From Morchella semilibera (Eukaryota > Ascomycota > Pezizomycetes > Pezizales > Morchellaceae): a DNA stretch of 64,000 nucleotides. Of this stretch, positions 1-11,364 are shown one piece after another. Location of the stretch: assembly GCA_009192285.1 (NCBI GenBank), contig CM018605.1, positions 824,931 to 888,930 of the forward strand, given 5' to 3'. A model generated the notes under the pieces. The model made no database searches. It saw only the letters and a program-made list of their open reading frames with translations, and had not been told where the DNA came from. The position numbers and the translations under genes are program-made. Each line of letters starts with the position of its first letter. The first letter of the stretch is position 1.

Positions 1-138
1 TCCTTCGCCAGTCCGCTATGACTCATACATCAGTTCATAGAAACCCATAGAAACCAATCGCAACCATACCTCGTATTCCTCTCCACCATCTCCGCCATTT
101 ACATTACAAATCCATCACGCCATCGAACCTCCTAGAAT
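1..138 (-). repeat. LTR-B fragment
   Basis: Matches the distal half of the minus-strand LTR-B copies found elsewhere here (for example 200-818 and 43574-44203): the stretch from 'agtccgctatgactca' to 'catcgaacctcctagaa'. It is cut at the window edge on the left and by the start of the Gypsy-A1 5' LTR on the right, so A1 probably landed in an older LTR-B. Confidence 0.75.
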
Positions 139-1100
139 CTTCATGGATACGCTAGGTTCGGATGGTTGGAATTAGTGGCGGGGCTGGAATTATTGTAAGT
201 GTGACGGAGTAACCCGACGCAAAGAAGAAGATGACAGTGATGACGCAGAGAAGCTCGAGGAGACCGACGAAGACAGAGGTAGCACCGGGTGGGCACAAGC
301 ACAAGCACCGGCGAGGGTGAGGACAAAGGCAAGGGTAAGGCACAAGGGCGCAGGGCAGAGAGAATGAGGACCGAATAGACCTCAACGAGAACGATGAAAG
401 GAACTATAGGTTTCCTTGCTAGGAGAACAGAGTTTTCGATACGAGAAGCTATGGCTAGGAATAGGAGTAGATTCCTATGTACTGAGATAACAGGAAGACA
501 AGACAGAGAGAAAAGAAAGAAAGAAAAAACTAAGGAAAATATCTATGCCCGCTATTTAACACACCTCCTCCACTAGTCCGCTATGACTCACACTTTCACT
601 TATAGAACCTTATGGAAACCCATCGCTACCACACCTTGTAATCCTCCCCACCATCACCGCTATTCTATATTACAAATCCATCACGCCATCGAATCTCCTA
701 GAACTCAATGACGACAACTTCCATCTCGCGCTCCCCACTTTCGCTTAACATTACCCTAACAACCACAACCATGCATCGCCTACCAAACTGTCGGGACAGA
801 TGCCAAGGCGCCGGGACAGTAAGCTAGGAGGTGGGGATGAGTCAGAATAGGTTTTATCGGTTTCTGTTACGCGAGAATGTGAGTCATAGTTGGGGTTATG
901 CGAGGATATATGAGTTAGGCTTGGTTCTGGAATAACGGGTATATAAGGGAGGCAACGGCGCTTACTTCTGTACTTTTTTTTCTTTCTCTTTTCTCCTTAC
1001 GCAACGTCTTCTGTATCTACAATACATTATAGTCTCTATTTTTCTAGTGACTATCGCTGCTCTCCATACTTCTTATTCATACTTCCCCTATTTTGGGATG
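139..1100 (+). repeat. 5' LTR of Gypsy-A1 (3' end approximate)
   Basis: The start at ~139-145 matches the A1 3' LTR remnant at 6493 and the A2 LTR at ~46856. After removal of LTR-B (200-818 plus one GTAAG) the sequence is collinear with 46857-47200. A TATA motif (gtatataaggg) lies at ~939, followed by a CT-rich tract, as expected of an LTR promoter. I could not fix the LTR end or a primer-binding site; gag starts at 1196. Confidence 0.65.
200..818 (-). repeat. Solo LTR-B in Gypsy-A1 LTR, TSD GTAAG
   Basis: Starts TGTGACGGAG and ends CCGGGACA, so on its own strand it reads TGTCCCGG...CCGTCACA, canonical TG...CA. Exact 5-bp direct repeats GTAAG sit at 195-199 and 819-823. The unoccupied equivalent is visible in the A2 LTR at ~46909, where 'ggaattactgtaagctaggagg' runs uninterrupted. 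Length 619 bp. Solo LTRs form by recombination between the two LTRs of a full element. Confidence 0.93.
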
Positions 1101-1195
1101 TGTCGCTGTTACTACCCCGCATGCTGCGGAACGAAGCTATAATCCCAACGCCCCCTTAAGCTTACGTTACGTCGTCATCCGCACTGTGCACAACC

Positions 1196-2671
1196 ATGTC
1201 TACTCCTGCTCCTCCACCCCCTCCCACAGCCCGCATCCTAGATAGGGTCATCATCGATGGTAATTACCAAATTCCTCAAACCTTTGAGGAGTTTGACGCA
1301 GTCGAAGACAAACACTATCACTATGTACATCTCCTCGCTCTTGTGCGCGAAGGAGATTGGTGGAAGGCAGAACGGGACGCTAGCCGGGCCCTACACCTTC
1401 AAACCAGACAAGAGTTGGCCGAAGCCAGGGACCAACTTACTGCCTCCAACAATCATACCGACGCTCTAGAAGCCCAGGTCTGAACCCTGGAATTCCAACT
1501 CGCTGCAGCTCGCGCACCACCACCACCACCACTATCACCCCCACCCCCACCAATAGTTCCTCCTCTGCCCGCTAATAATCCACCTCCAGCTTTCCGTTCG
1601 GAGAAATTCCCAGACCCGCTCAAGTTTAATGGGACCCGCAAGGAGCTACCCGAGTTCCTTAACCTTCTCCGTACCAAACTCAGGGTTAACCATGATAGGT
1701 TCTTGAACGAAGAGGCTAAGGTCTTCTATGCAGTAAGTGGGTTGGAAGGGAAGGCTTTAGATCAGGTCATCCCAATGGTCACTGGAGACGCCGCCCCATT
1801 TGTTTCTGTCGCTATCCTCATCAGCAAGCCTTCATTTGTCTCCTGATGTCTCCTGAGCCTCAGGAGACTCAGAAAATATCCAGGGGTCTCAGGAGACTCT
1901 CAGGAGACCTGGGAGACTGTTGGGAGACTCCAGTCACAAGTTGTGTTTGCTGATGCCTCGTAGCATTTTTGGAAGCATCCTTCGGAGACCCAGACCCTAG
2001 AGCCACAGCCAGAAGGGAGCTCCAAGGCCTCCGTCAAGGCAAAGGAGACTTCGCGACCTATCTTACTCAATTTCTACGCATTATGGGCCAACTCGATTAT
2101 AATGAGGAAGCCAAGAAGGACGCCCTAGAAACTAGGCTATCCGACGACCTCAAAGATGCCATGATTTATCAGCACCACTGAGGAAGGCTTTGATGCCTAT
2201 GTCAGAAGACTCATGACTATGGATAATAGGATTAGGGCCAGGAAGGATGCCCACAAAACCAACAGGAACCCGATGGGACAATTTGCCTCCCAACCCGCTT
2301 CTCCACATCCATGGCATAAGCCAGGAGGCCTGGCCCCTATGGATCTTTCTGTCCTTCAGGCTCGCTCTACTATACGCCCCCCGCCAGAGGGAAGATATAC
2401 GTTCACTAATGGCCGCTGACATACTACTACCGCCGAAAAAAGATGGAGAATGGAGAATGGCTGCTGCGCCTATTGTGCCGCTCCTGACCATGTCTTCGCC
2501 AACTGCTCTCAAGGCAATCGCCCGCGTGCCCCCCCTCTGGTTATTAGAGGTGCTGCCCTATCCGCCCCCCCCGCTGCCCCAATGGAAGCCCCTGCTCCTA
2601 TCTCTTCTTCTCCTTCTTCTTCTTCTTCTACGGATATAGTGTTGTCTTCTGGTATTTCGGGTTTTCAGTAG
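1196..2671 (+). pseudogene. gag: Gypsy-A1 gag (broken)
   Basis: Gag would form the nucleocapsid particle. ATG at 1196 (MSTPAPPPPP), a charged N-terminal region, a capsid-like middle (SFGDPDPRATARRELQGLRQ), and a CCHC zinc knuckle near 2459-2500 (C-A-Y-C-x4-H-x4-C). Breaks: TGA at 1481-1483, where the A2 copy has CGG; insertion of element H at 1819-1955; a frameshift near 2164 (compare A2 48890-48910). The frame ends at TAG 2669-2671, just inside a conserved hairpin. Not able to make an intact Gag. Confidence 0.85.
1819..1955 (+). repeat. Element H copy 1 (137 bp)
   Basis: CATCAGCAAG...TTTGCTGATG termini, GGAGAC-rich interior, inserted into A1 gag. The matching point in A2 gag (near 48675) is empty. 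The flanks here read CCT on both sides rather than TA, so the target duplication looks like 3 bp in this copy. Confidence 0.9.
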
Positions 2672-2704
2672 TCCCTGGCCAGTATTATGGCCCTCGCCAG
2701 GGAC
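2671..2704 (+). promoter_or_regulatory. Hairpin at gag stop codon (Gypsy-A1)
   Basis: GTCCCTGGC (2671-2679) pairs perfectly with GCCAGGGAC (2696-2704) across a 16-nt loop. The stem begins on the last base of the gag TAG. Equivalent hairpins are at 9048-9078, 49377-49410 and 60377-60407. Gag-pol junctions of LTR elements are known sites of translational recoding; a role here is inference. Confidence 0.7.
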
Positions 2705-2760
2705 CTTCAAAGGAATTTTCTTTATCTGCGTTTTCTATTTCTGGGTTTTCAGTTTCGGTT

Positions 2761-5700
2761 ATGGCAGAGGAGGAATTAAATGGAGACCACTTAGTTGTAG
2801 CTTGTAACATTGCTCACAATAAGAACTCCATTTCCACCTATGCTATGATTGATACTGGGGCCTCGGGATTCGCATTTATTGATGAAACCTTTGCGCGCCA
2901 TCACCAACTTCCTCTTCTCCCCCTTAAAACTCCTCGTACTCTTGAGGCGATCGATAGGAGACCTATTGCATCCAGACAAATTACCTCAATATGCCGTGTA
3001 CCTTTACTTATTGGCTCCCACCAAGAACAAATTCCACTCTTCGTCATCCAGCTGGGACAGTACCCCCTAGTTCTTGGTATTCCTCAGTGGCTGCAACATC
3101 ACGATGCCACTCTTGAATTTCAGAGCAATACGGTGGCCTTTGACTCAGAGTTCTGTTAGAAGAACTGCAATTTTACGACTACCCCCAATGTTATCTCCGG
3201 TATTAAACCCCCAACCTATATGATAGGCCCAGTTCCCTTCAGTCGTCTCGCCCATCGCAAACAACTACAAATCTGCAGTATAACATTGTATGAGATTGAG
3301 AAGGCTCTCCTGTACGCTTCAAAGGATGGATGGAAACAAAATATCCCCGAACGCTATCACAACCGATTGGATATGTTTGATGAAGCCTTCGCCCAGGACC
3401 TACTGCCTCGACGCCCCTATCATAAGATACCCCTGAAGGAAGGAAAAGAGCTCCTATTTGGTCCCCTCTATGGTATGTCCAGGGACGAGTTGCTCGCACT
3501 AAGGGATTATATTCGGGAAAATCTCTCTAAAGAGTTTATCTGCGCTAGTTCGTCCCCGGCTGGAGCTCCAGTATTATTTGTCAAAAAAGCTGATGGGTCC
3601 CTTCATCTCTGCGTGGATTACCGAGGATTTAATAAGCTGACGGTTAAGAACCGATATCCATTACCCTTAATTCGAGAAACTTTGGACCGTCTGTCCAAAG
3701 CTAAGTAGTATACTAAGTTGGACTTACGACAGGGATACAATCAAATCCGCATGGCCGAAGGGGAGGAGTGGAAGATGGCGTTTAGGACCCGCTACGGTAA
3801 CCTCGAATACACCGTGATACCATTCGGTCTTACCAATGCTCCCGCTACCTTTCAACATTTTATTAACGATTGCCTCCGAGAACATTTAGATCAATTCTGC
3901 ACTGATATTTGGATGACATCCTTATATATAGCAACTCCCTCGAGGAACATGAACAACACGTCGAAATTATATTGGGAGTACTACAGGAGAACGGAATTCT
4001 GCTGAAACCAGAGAAATGCAAATTTCATACCAAAAGTACTACCTATCTTGGACTGATTATCGAACCCAACGGTATTCGTATAGATCCTCATAAGGTATCG
4101 GCGGTACAAGAATGGACTACTCCTAAGTCGGTTAAGGATGTGCAAGCCTTTCTGGGCTTTGCCAACTTCTACCGTCGCTTTATTTTCGGATTCTCGAAAA
4201 TTGCAGCCCCCTTGACTAAACTTATAAAAAAAAATGTTCCTTTCTTATGGACCCCGGAAGCAGAAATAGCATTTCAATCCTTAAAAGAAGCCTTTACTAC
4301 CGCCCCCATCTTGATTCATTTCGACCCCGAAAAGCCAATTACGGTGGAAACAGATGCGTCAGAGTATGTTGTCGGTGGCATACTTTCCCAACATGACGAA
4401 CAAGGGAAACTACACCCTGTGGCGTTCTTTTCTAAGAAACATACGCCTGCAGAATGCAACTACGAAATCTATGATAAAGAACTACTGGCGATAATTAGAT
4501 GTTTCGAGGAACTGAGGCCAGAGTTGGAAGGAGCCAAACACTCTATTGAGGTTATTTCCGACCACAAAAACCTCGAATACTTTATGTCCACCAAGCAACT
4601 CATTAGGAGACAGGTACGATGGGCTGAATATTTATCGCGCTTTAATTTTATTATCAAATATAGACCGGGAAAGCAGAGTGGGAAGCCGGATGCGTTGACT
4701 AGGAGGTCAGGAGATCTCCCTGAAGAAGGGAATGAAAGATTGTTGCACCACAGTCAGACGGCTTTGAAGAAGGAAAATTTGGATCCTAAGCTAAGTTTGT
4801 TAGCGGGTTCTTTAGCAAATGAACCCGCTGAAAAGAATGCCTCCCTACAGAAATTATTCGATGAAGGATACCTAGCTGACTCATTCCCACAAAAAATCCT
4901 GGATCTACGGCAGAGGGATACAAAACACTGCAAGGAGATATCCCTGGCAGAATGCATCGAAGTGGATGGCTGCCTGCTTTATCGTGAAAGTATTTATGTC
5001 TCCGACTATGCACCACTGAGGCTGGAGATTTTGAAACAATATCATGACGCCCCCTAGGCAGGACACCCTGGCAGAGAAAAAACCTTCGAATTGGTTAGCA
5101 GGGATTATTATTGGCCAAATATGTACAATTATATCGGCCAATATATTCGGAACTGCCATATTTGCTAGCGAAGTAAGCCAACGACACATGGGAAGTTAGG
5201 AGTACTTCGACCGCTACCCATACCAGAACAACCCTGGAGAGAGATTTCTATGGACTTTGTTACGGGTCTATCAGAGAGTGAAGGGTACGATGCTATACTG
5301 GTGGTCGTGGATTGGTTAACGAAGATGCGTCACCTTTTACCCTGCAATACTACTGTCAATGCGGAAGATTTAGCTGATTTATATTTGCAACACGTTTGGA
5401 AGCTAAATGGCCTGCCTACATATATTACGTCCGACAGGAGAACTCAATTTACCGCGAAGTTCTGGAAGTCCCTCTGTAAGCAATTGAAGGTTGAAGCCAG
5501 AATGTCAACAGCCTTTCATCCGGAGACAAATGGGCAAACAGAGAGACTGAATGCCGTGATGGAGGAATACCTTCGAGGGTATGTGTCGTACCAACAGAAC
5601 GATTGGGTTAAGTGGTTGCCGATGGCAGAATTTGCAGCAAACAACCAAGTATTAGCCTCTACCAAAGCTACTCCATTCTTTGCCAACTATGGCTACCACC

Positions 5701-6350
5701 CCCGATTCACGATAGACCTACGAAAATTGGAGAAAACTCCACCGAGCCTCGATGCCTACGACTTTGCAGGCAAGATGAAGGAGCTACATGATTATCTACG
5801 GACTCAACTTAGGACTGCTCAAGATCAACAAGAGAAGTCAGTTAATATGAAGCGTACTCCCGCCCCACGCTATGAAGTCGGCGACATGGTGTTTGTTTCA
5901 GCAAAGAATATTCGAACTTTACGGAATTCTAGGAAGCTCGATTGGAAAAGACTGGGACCTTTCCCCGTCCAAGAGGTTGTCTCGCCATATGTTTATCGAT
6001 TAAATCTACCTGGTTCGATGAAGATGCATCCCGTCTTCCATGTTTCCCTGTTGGATCTTGCCGCCGTCGACCCTGTACTAGGGCAAATACAACTACCACC
6101 CCCGCCCATTATTGTTGATCAGGAGGAGGAATATGAGGTCGAAGAAGTTTTGGATTCGAGGCATTATGGAAAGCAGGGACTTCAGTACTATGTGAAGTGG
6201 ACAGGGTATGCTGAACCCACGTGGGAACCTGCCGATTACCACCAACAGCCTGAGACTGCCGCCGTTGAGAAATTTCATGAACGCTATCCCGCTAAACCAG
6301 GACCAGGGGAAATCAAGGCTCGCAGGAGCTCGCGCTTGAAGGAAGGGACT
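2761..6350 (+). pseudogene. pol: Gypsy-A1 pol with chromodomain (broken)
   Basis: The polyprotein contains, in order: aspartic protease (IDTGASGFAFID, ~2848-2885); RT ([21 protein letters not shown], the LDD box near 3909); RNase H (ETDASEYVVGG, ~4348); integrase with an HHCC-type zinc region (~5040-5170), STDRT-like core (SDRRTQF, FHPETNGQTER, ~5430-5550); the GPY/F-type region (KLDWKRLGPFPV, ~5936); and a chromodomain (YYVKWTGYAEPTWEP, ~6187-6230). Breaks: TAG at 3157-3159, TAG at 3706-3708 (a Trp codon in relatives), a one-base frameshift near 3905, TAG at 5055-5057 and at ~5166. The 1,140-bp stretch from 5250 is still open. Element H at 6352 replaces the original end. Confidence 0.88.
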
Positions 6351-6351
6351 A

Positions 6352-6488
6352 CATCAGCAAGACTTCATTTGTCTCCTGATGTCTCCTGAGCCTCATGAGA
6401 CTCAAAAAAAATCAAGGGGTCTCTGGAGACTCCTAGGAGACCCAGGAGACTGTTGGGAGACTCTAGTCAGAAGTTGAGTTTGCTGATG
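6352..6488 (+). repeat. Element H copy 2
   Basis: 137 bp, TA on both sides (6350-6351, 6489-6490). It sits between the chromodomain end and the A1 3' LTR, so the visible pol frame now runs into H and stops at ~6389. Confidence 0.92.
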
Positions 6489-6490
6489 TA

Positions 6491-6542
6491 CTTTCATGGA
6501 TACGCTAGGTCCGGGGGGTTGGAATGAGTGGCGGGGCTAGGA
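6491..6542 (+). repeat. 3' LTR remnant of Gypsy-A1
   Basis: About 50 bp matching the start of the A1 5' LTR (tggatacgctagg...gtggcggggct). It is cut by the Gypsy-B1 insertion; the remainder of the LTR was not found downstream of B1. Confidence 0.8.
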
Positions 6543-7740
6543 TGTCCCGGCGTCTTGGCATTTGTCCTGACAGTTCGGTAGATGATGTACTGTTGGGGTT
6601 GTTAGGGTAATGTTAAGCGAGCGCAGGGAGTGCGAGGTGGAGGCTGTCGTCATTAAGTTCTGGGAGGTTCAATGGCGTAATGGATTGGTAATGTAGAATA
6701 GCGGAGATGGTGGGGAGGATTATGGGATGTGGCAGCGACGGGTTTCTATGAGGTTCTACGAGCAAAAGTGTGAGTCATAGCGGACTAGTGGAGGAGGTAT
6801 GTTAAATAGCGGGGATAGATATTTTCCTTAGTTCTTTCTTTCTTTCCTCTCTGTCTCGTCTTCCTGTTATCTCGGTACATCGATTTCCAAGCCATAGCCT
6901 CTCGTACTAAATACTTGATCCTATCACGGCGTACTACGGACTTCGCGGAGGAGGAGGATACTGGAGAATGGGGTTTCGGGTATAAGGTTTCTTTTGGGTT
7001 CTTGGAGTTTCTATGGGTTTCCGTTACACGATGTGATGAGTCATGACTGTACAGGGATTAGGAGGGGTATATATATGTTGCTACGGACTTTCCCTTTGTT
7101 CTTTTCTTTCTCTTTCTTTTCCTACGTGTTCTTCCTGTTACCCACCCTACGGTTTAGTTTTGTTTTATCTTGTGCCTTTAGTTCTGAATATACTACGTCA
7201 TAACCATAGTCTTCGCCAAGACCCTAGCGGGTCTTTCATAGTATCTTGCCTCGTCCTCGCTCCGCTACGTCCTCGCCTCGCCCCGCCTCGCTTCCCTCAT
7301 AGTCCATGACCGCAGTTTGTATCGTCTACTGGTATCTTCGTCTCCACGTCTTCGTCAGAGAGGCCATCTGGACCCTCTGCCCTACAACCCTGCTCCTCGG
7401 TTAGGTTCATCCGCCGTCGTCCCTCGTCTTCGCCCTAGTTCTCGCCTCGGTTGTGTACCTCGGCTCTCTTGTCTGTTGTCTCCTTGTTGCTCCGTAACAG
7501 ATCCTCAGACGAGGGGAAACTCATAGCATCTCTCATCGTTCTCGTTGAGGTCCATCTGGTCCTCACTCTCCCTGCTCTGTGCCCTTGTGCCCTTGCCCTT
7601 GCCCTTGCCTTCGCCGGTGCTTGTGCTTGTGCCGGTGTTGCCTCCGTCTTCGTCAGTCTCCTCGTCCCGAGACTGTACTCCTCAAGATCTTCTGCGTCAT
7701 CATTGTCATCTTCCTCTTTGCGTCGGGTTACTCCGTTACC
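6543..7740 (+). repeat. 5' LTR-B of Gypsy-B1, split by LTR-E
   Basis: Starts TGTCCCGGCGTCTTGGCA and ends ...GGGTTACTCCGTTACC, where other copies end CCGTCACA. Removing LTR-E and one GATCC leaves 615 bp, the normal LTR-B length (598-652 bp in other copies). Confidence 0.88.
6922..7499 (+). repeat. Solo LTR-E inside LTR-B, TSD GATCC
   Basis: TATCACGGCG...CTCCGTAACA, 578 bp, with GATCC at 6917-6921 and 7500-7504. It contains a TATA-like run (ggtatatatat, ~7066) and a CT-rich tract. A relative at 40172-40670 has the canonical TGTCACGG start on its own strand, so TATCACGG here looks like a TG-to-TA change. Confidence 0.9.
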
Positions 7741-7801
7741 CTAAGACGAGACCATCCTCACTCGACTGGCACAGTCCGAGTTCCTCGCACCATAGTCCAC
7801 C

Positions 7802-9060
7802 ATGACCTCTCCAGCTACCAATGCATTTGATTATCAAAAGCTCCATATGGATTTCAAAGAGTTCTTTGTCGCTCACCCTGAAGTGGACCCCGCCGCAACG
7901 GAAGAAGCGAAGCAAGCGTATGCCCTCCTTCAAAGAGCGCACGGAGGGGTCCAGCAATATGCCGTCGATATCACTACCCATCACTCCGAAACAGAACAAG
8001 GCCGGGCAGAGTTCCATAAAGAAATCCAGGGACTACGGGCTAAGATCAAGAAGTTGCAAGACGGAGTCAAAGGAGGTTTAGAGGAGATCCACGACGACTT
8101 GACCAAGCCATCTAAATCAGAGAAACTCCCCGACCCGGAGAAATACCGGGGCGATCATAAGACTTTTAGGACCTTCCAGAGACAACTACAGATTAAGCTC
8201 ACGGCCAATCTCGGATCGTTTTCCCTACCTGCGGCTCAACAACTTACATATGCTATCTTCTCGACTTGGAAGGGACCAGGCGGCGGATCAATTTCTTAGT
8301 TTATATTACCGGATGAAGGAATCGCTCTCGATTCTATGGCGGAGTTCTTTTGAAATTTTGGATAATACTTTTGGGGATCCAATTGATCCGTGCCGGCCAC
8401 TGGCTGCTCGCAATCTTGAGGGAGATCAGGCAGCGCCAAAGCACCTTTTCTGAGTACTTTGCAGAGTTTCAGCGATATGATGCCGACTCTGAGTTCAACG
8501 AGGCGGCTAAGGTTGAATGTTTGTTGGAGGGACTTAACCAGGACCTAATGGCCCTGATGATTCAAAATGAAACACCAACCACGATTAAGAACTGCGGGCT
8601 GCTCCTTCAACAACTTGATAATAAGCAACGGGCGTTACAGGCCAGGATGGGGAGATTTCGTTTTTAGATTCCAAATGCCCCTGTTCCGAGACCCTTTGCT
8701 CCTCGTCCCCCCGTTGCACCAGCAATATTCCCAGTCGTACGAGGACCACCCCAACCACCACCGAAGAGTGCTGCGCCAGCGGCCCATCCTTCCTATACTC
8801 CTGGGGGAGCTGTCCCTATGGACTTGTCTAATAGTTATCGTCGCCCGGATCCCAGAGAAAGGGAGGCACGTTGCGTGGAGAATCGTTGTTATTATTGCGG
8901 GGGGGTTGGACATTTGGTTAGAGATTGCAAGCTTTCGCCATCGGGAAGGGAAACACCGAGGATGAGGAGAGCATTGTTGGAAGCGAAGAAAGAAAAGAAG
9001 GAAAAGGAAGAGGATTTGTCGTCGGATGAGGAGGAGTTAAAAGATTTGTCCCTGGCCTAA
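7802..9060 (+). pseudogene. gag: Gypsy-B1 gag (frameshifted)
   Basis: ATG at 7802 (MTSPATNAFDYQKL). The capsid-like region (SEKLPDPEKYRGDHKTFRTF) is open to ~8280, then frame changes near 8275 and 8350-8440. Open frame resumes (TFSEYFAEFQRYDADSEFNE) and stops at TAG ~8665. The distal part holds PGGAVPMDLS and a CCHC knuckle (CYYCGGVGHLVRDC, ~8889-8930) and ends in an acidic-lysine tail at TAA 9058-9060. The TAA lies in the loop of the conserved junction hairpin. Confidence 0.85.
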
Positions 9061-9078
9061 GCGGCATAGCCTAGGGAC
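9048..9078 (+). promoter_or_regulatory. Hairpin enclosing gag stop (Gypsy-B1)
   Basis: GTCCCTGGC (9048-9056) pairs with GCCTAGGGAC (9069-9078) with one bulged T; the loop contains the gag TAA. Same place and same stem sequence as in Gypsy-A. Confidence 0.65.
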
Positions 9079-10737
9079 CTCCTAAAGTTTTTTCCAAGGT
9101 GTCTATTTCTACGTTTTCAGTATCGGAAGGGGAGATGGATGGGAATCAATTGATTGTAGTCTGTTCTGTTTCGCAAAATAAAAAATCTATTGTAACCACC
9201 TATGCCTTGATTGATACTGGAGCGTCGGGATATGCATTTATTGATGAAGACTTTGTACGCCGCCATGAACTAAAGATGAAGAATTTGAGAACGGAAAGGG
9301 AGATTGATGTGATTGATGGAAGACCCATTGAATCAGGAAAGGTGAACAGAAAGGTGACATTGGAGCTGGAAATTAATGGACATGTTGAGGAATGCCCGTT
9401 TTTTGTTACAAAGTTGGGACACTACTCGATTGTGATGGGGATACCTTGGATGAGGAAGCATGGAGTTCTATTTGATAGTGGGAGGAATGAGATTTGTTTT
9501 CAGTCATCGGTATGTCTTGAACATTGCATAGCCAACCGCAAACCTATTGTTGCTCGAGGGATCTCTACTCCACCACCAGAGAGACCGGTTACTCATATTT
9601 CAGCTGTGTCCCCTCGGTCGTTCAAGAAGCTTTCTCAGGATTCCACTGTTCAAGTCTACTCAACTACTCTATATGCGGTAAACAAAATATTGAAGATGCC
9701 TGCCAACCCTGATGGAACGATCCCAATTGATTAACAGCGGTTCCGACAGCTGTTCGATGAGACCAATGCCTCTAGACTACCGCCACATCGTTCCTATAAC
9801 CATGAGATTAAACTCCAGGAAGGAACAGTACCACCCTTTGGTCCTATGTACAGCATGTCGCGGGAAGGAGCTGAAGAGCATTGAAGGGATTATCTGACCG
9901 ACAATTTGCAAGAAAGGATTTCTTCGGTCTAGCAATTCCCCAGCCGGTGCTCCGGTGCTATTTGTCAAGAAAGCTGATGGTTCCTTACGCTTGTGTGTTG
10001 ATTATCGAAAGCTAAATGCTATTACGGTCAAGGATCGATACCCTCTTCCCCTTACACCAGAGACGATGGCCAACTTAGCCCGTGCCAATTATTTTACCAA
10101 GCTGGACCTACGATGGGGATATAATCAGATTAGGATTAAAGAAGGGGACGAGTGGAAAACGGCTTTTCGAACACGCTATGGACATTGGGAATATTTGGTG
10201 ATGCCTTTTGGTCTAACCAATGCTCCCGCTACCTTTCAACGCTGGATTAATGATATTCTTCGACCCTTTCTGGACCATTGCGCTACTGCTTATCTGGATG
10301 ATATTCTTATCTATTCGGAAACCTTGGAGCAATACCAACAAGATGTGCGACAGGTATTGGAAGCTTTAGAAGCCAATGAAGTCCATTTGAAACCTGAGAA
10401 GTGCGAGTTTAGTGTACAAGAGACTAAGTATCTAGGTATGATTCTTACTCCGGGAGGAATGAAGATGGACCCTGCCAAGGTTCAGACGATTGTAGATTGG
10501 GAGGCACCGAAGACGGTGAAGAAGGTTCAGGAATTTCTTGGGTTCGCCAATTTTTATCGACGTTTTATTTACGCTTATTCACGAGTAGCTCGACCTTTGA
10601 CTACCTTGACGAAGAAGCATGTACGATTCGAGTGGACCCAGAAGGTGGAGCAAGCTTTCCAAAAACTTAAAATTGCTTTTACCACCGCTCCTGTGTTGAT
10701 GCATCCTGACCCTGAAAAGGAATTTATTATGGAAACC

Positions 10738-11364
10738 TCTAACGGGGCGGGGTCGGGTCAAGGGCTAAGCGAAGTAGATCCAGGGACGAGGACGGAGACA
10801 GGGTCGGCTCAGGAGATACCCGAGGCGAGACAAGTTCAGGTTCAGGTTCAGGTTCAAGTTCAGGGACGAGACGAGGACAGGAGGGCCGAAGCCAAAGTAA
10901 TGTATTGCTAACAGAAGGAAGACGTTGCCTAGAGAGGCAGAAACATAAGAAAGAACGAGCACTATATATACAACTCCCCCGTCACACCGCTGACTCATAA
11001 CCATAGAATCCCATAGAACTTCCCCCACTTCCGTACCACCCATACTATTCCCAATACCCCTATCTCAAACCCGATACTACCCTATCCCTCCTAGTGCTTA
11101 CATTCTATCACCCGAGCTCCTGCCTACATCAGCAAGACTTCATTTGTCTCCTGATGTCTCCTGAGCATCAAGAGACTCAAAAAATCTCCAGGAGTCTCAG
11201 GAGACTCTCAGGAGACCCAGGAGACTGTTGGGAGACTGCGGTTATAAGTTGAGTTTGCTGATGTAATCCATCATTCTACTTCCGACATCGACCGATACTA
11301 TCCAACAACCCTGTTCCGAAGACGCCTTGGCGGAAGGCGGGGCGCAGGAGGTGGAGCCGTGATA
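10738..11364 (-). repeat. Solo LTR-G in B1 pol, TSD AAACC
   Basis: TCTAACGGGG...CCGTGATA, i.e. the reverse of TATCACGG...CCCGTTAGA. AAACC at 10733-10737 and 11365-11369. It contains element H (11127-11263); without H it is ~488 bp. Same family as the Gypsy-C LTR at 58417-58895. It includes a run of CAGGTT-type hexamers at ~10833-10862. Confidence 0.92.
11127..11263 (+). repeat. Element H copy 3, inside LTR-G
   Basis: 137 bp with TA at 11125-11126 and 11264-11265. The empty site is readable in LTR-G at ~44706 and ~58513 (reverse strand reads cctaatccatcattc or similar). Comparison shows a 2-bp TA duplication. Confidence 0.93.

Larger units (their letters stand above)
139..6542 (+). mobile_element. 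Gypsy-A1: Ty3/gypsy chromovirus, degraded
   Basis: Order is LTR - gag - protease - RT - RNase H - integrase - chromodomain - LTR remnant, the layout of fungal chromoviruses (Metaviridae). Only the first ~50 bp of the 3' LTR is seen (6491-6542) because Gypsy-B1 inserted there. Gag and pol carry several stops and frameshifts, so the copy is dead. It also carries a solo LTR-B (200-818) and two H elements (1819-1955, 6352-6488). A second copy, A2, lies at 46856-49817. The exact LTR start is uncertain by a few bases; the shared start is near 'ttcatggatacgctagg'. Confidence 0.85.

Noticed and set aside
7451-7830. Several overlapping Leu/Pro/Cys-rich short frames in LTR-B (also at 13771, 18253, 41167, 43551, 47580)
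   Set aside because: They recur in every LTR-B because of the tccgttctcgttgaggtcc / ccttgcccttgcc tract, and the reading frame is not conserved between copies.
10738-10911. C-terminal extension of the B1 RT frame (SNGAGSGQG...)
   Set aside because: It is LTR-G sequence read through after the insertion point at 10738, not part of Pol.
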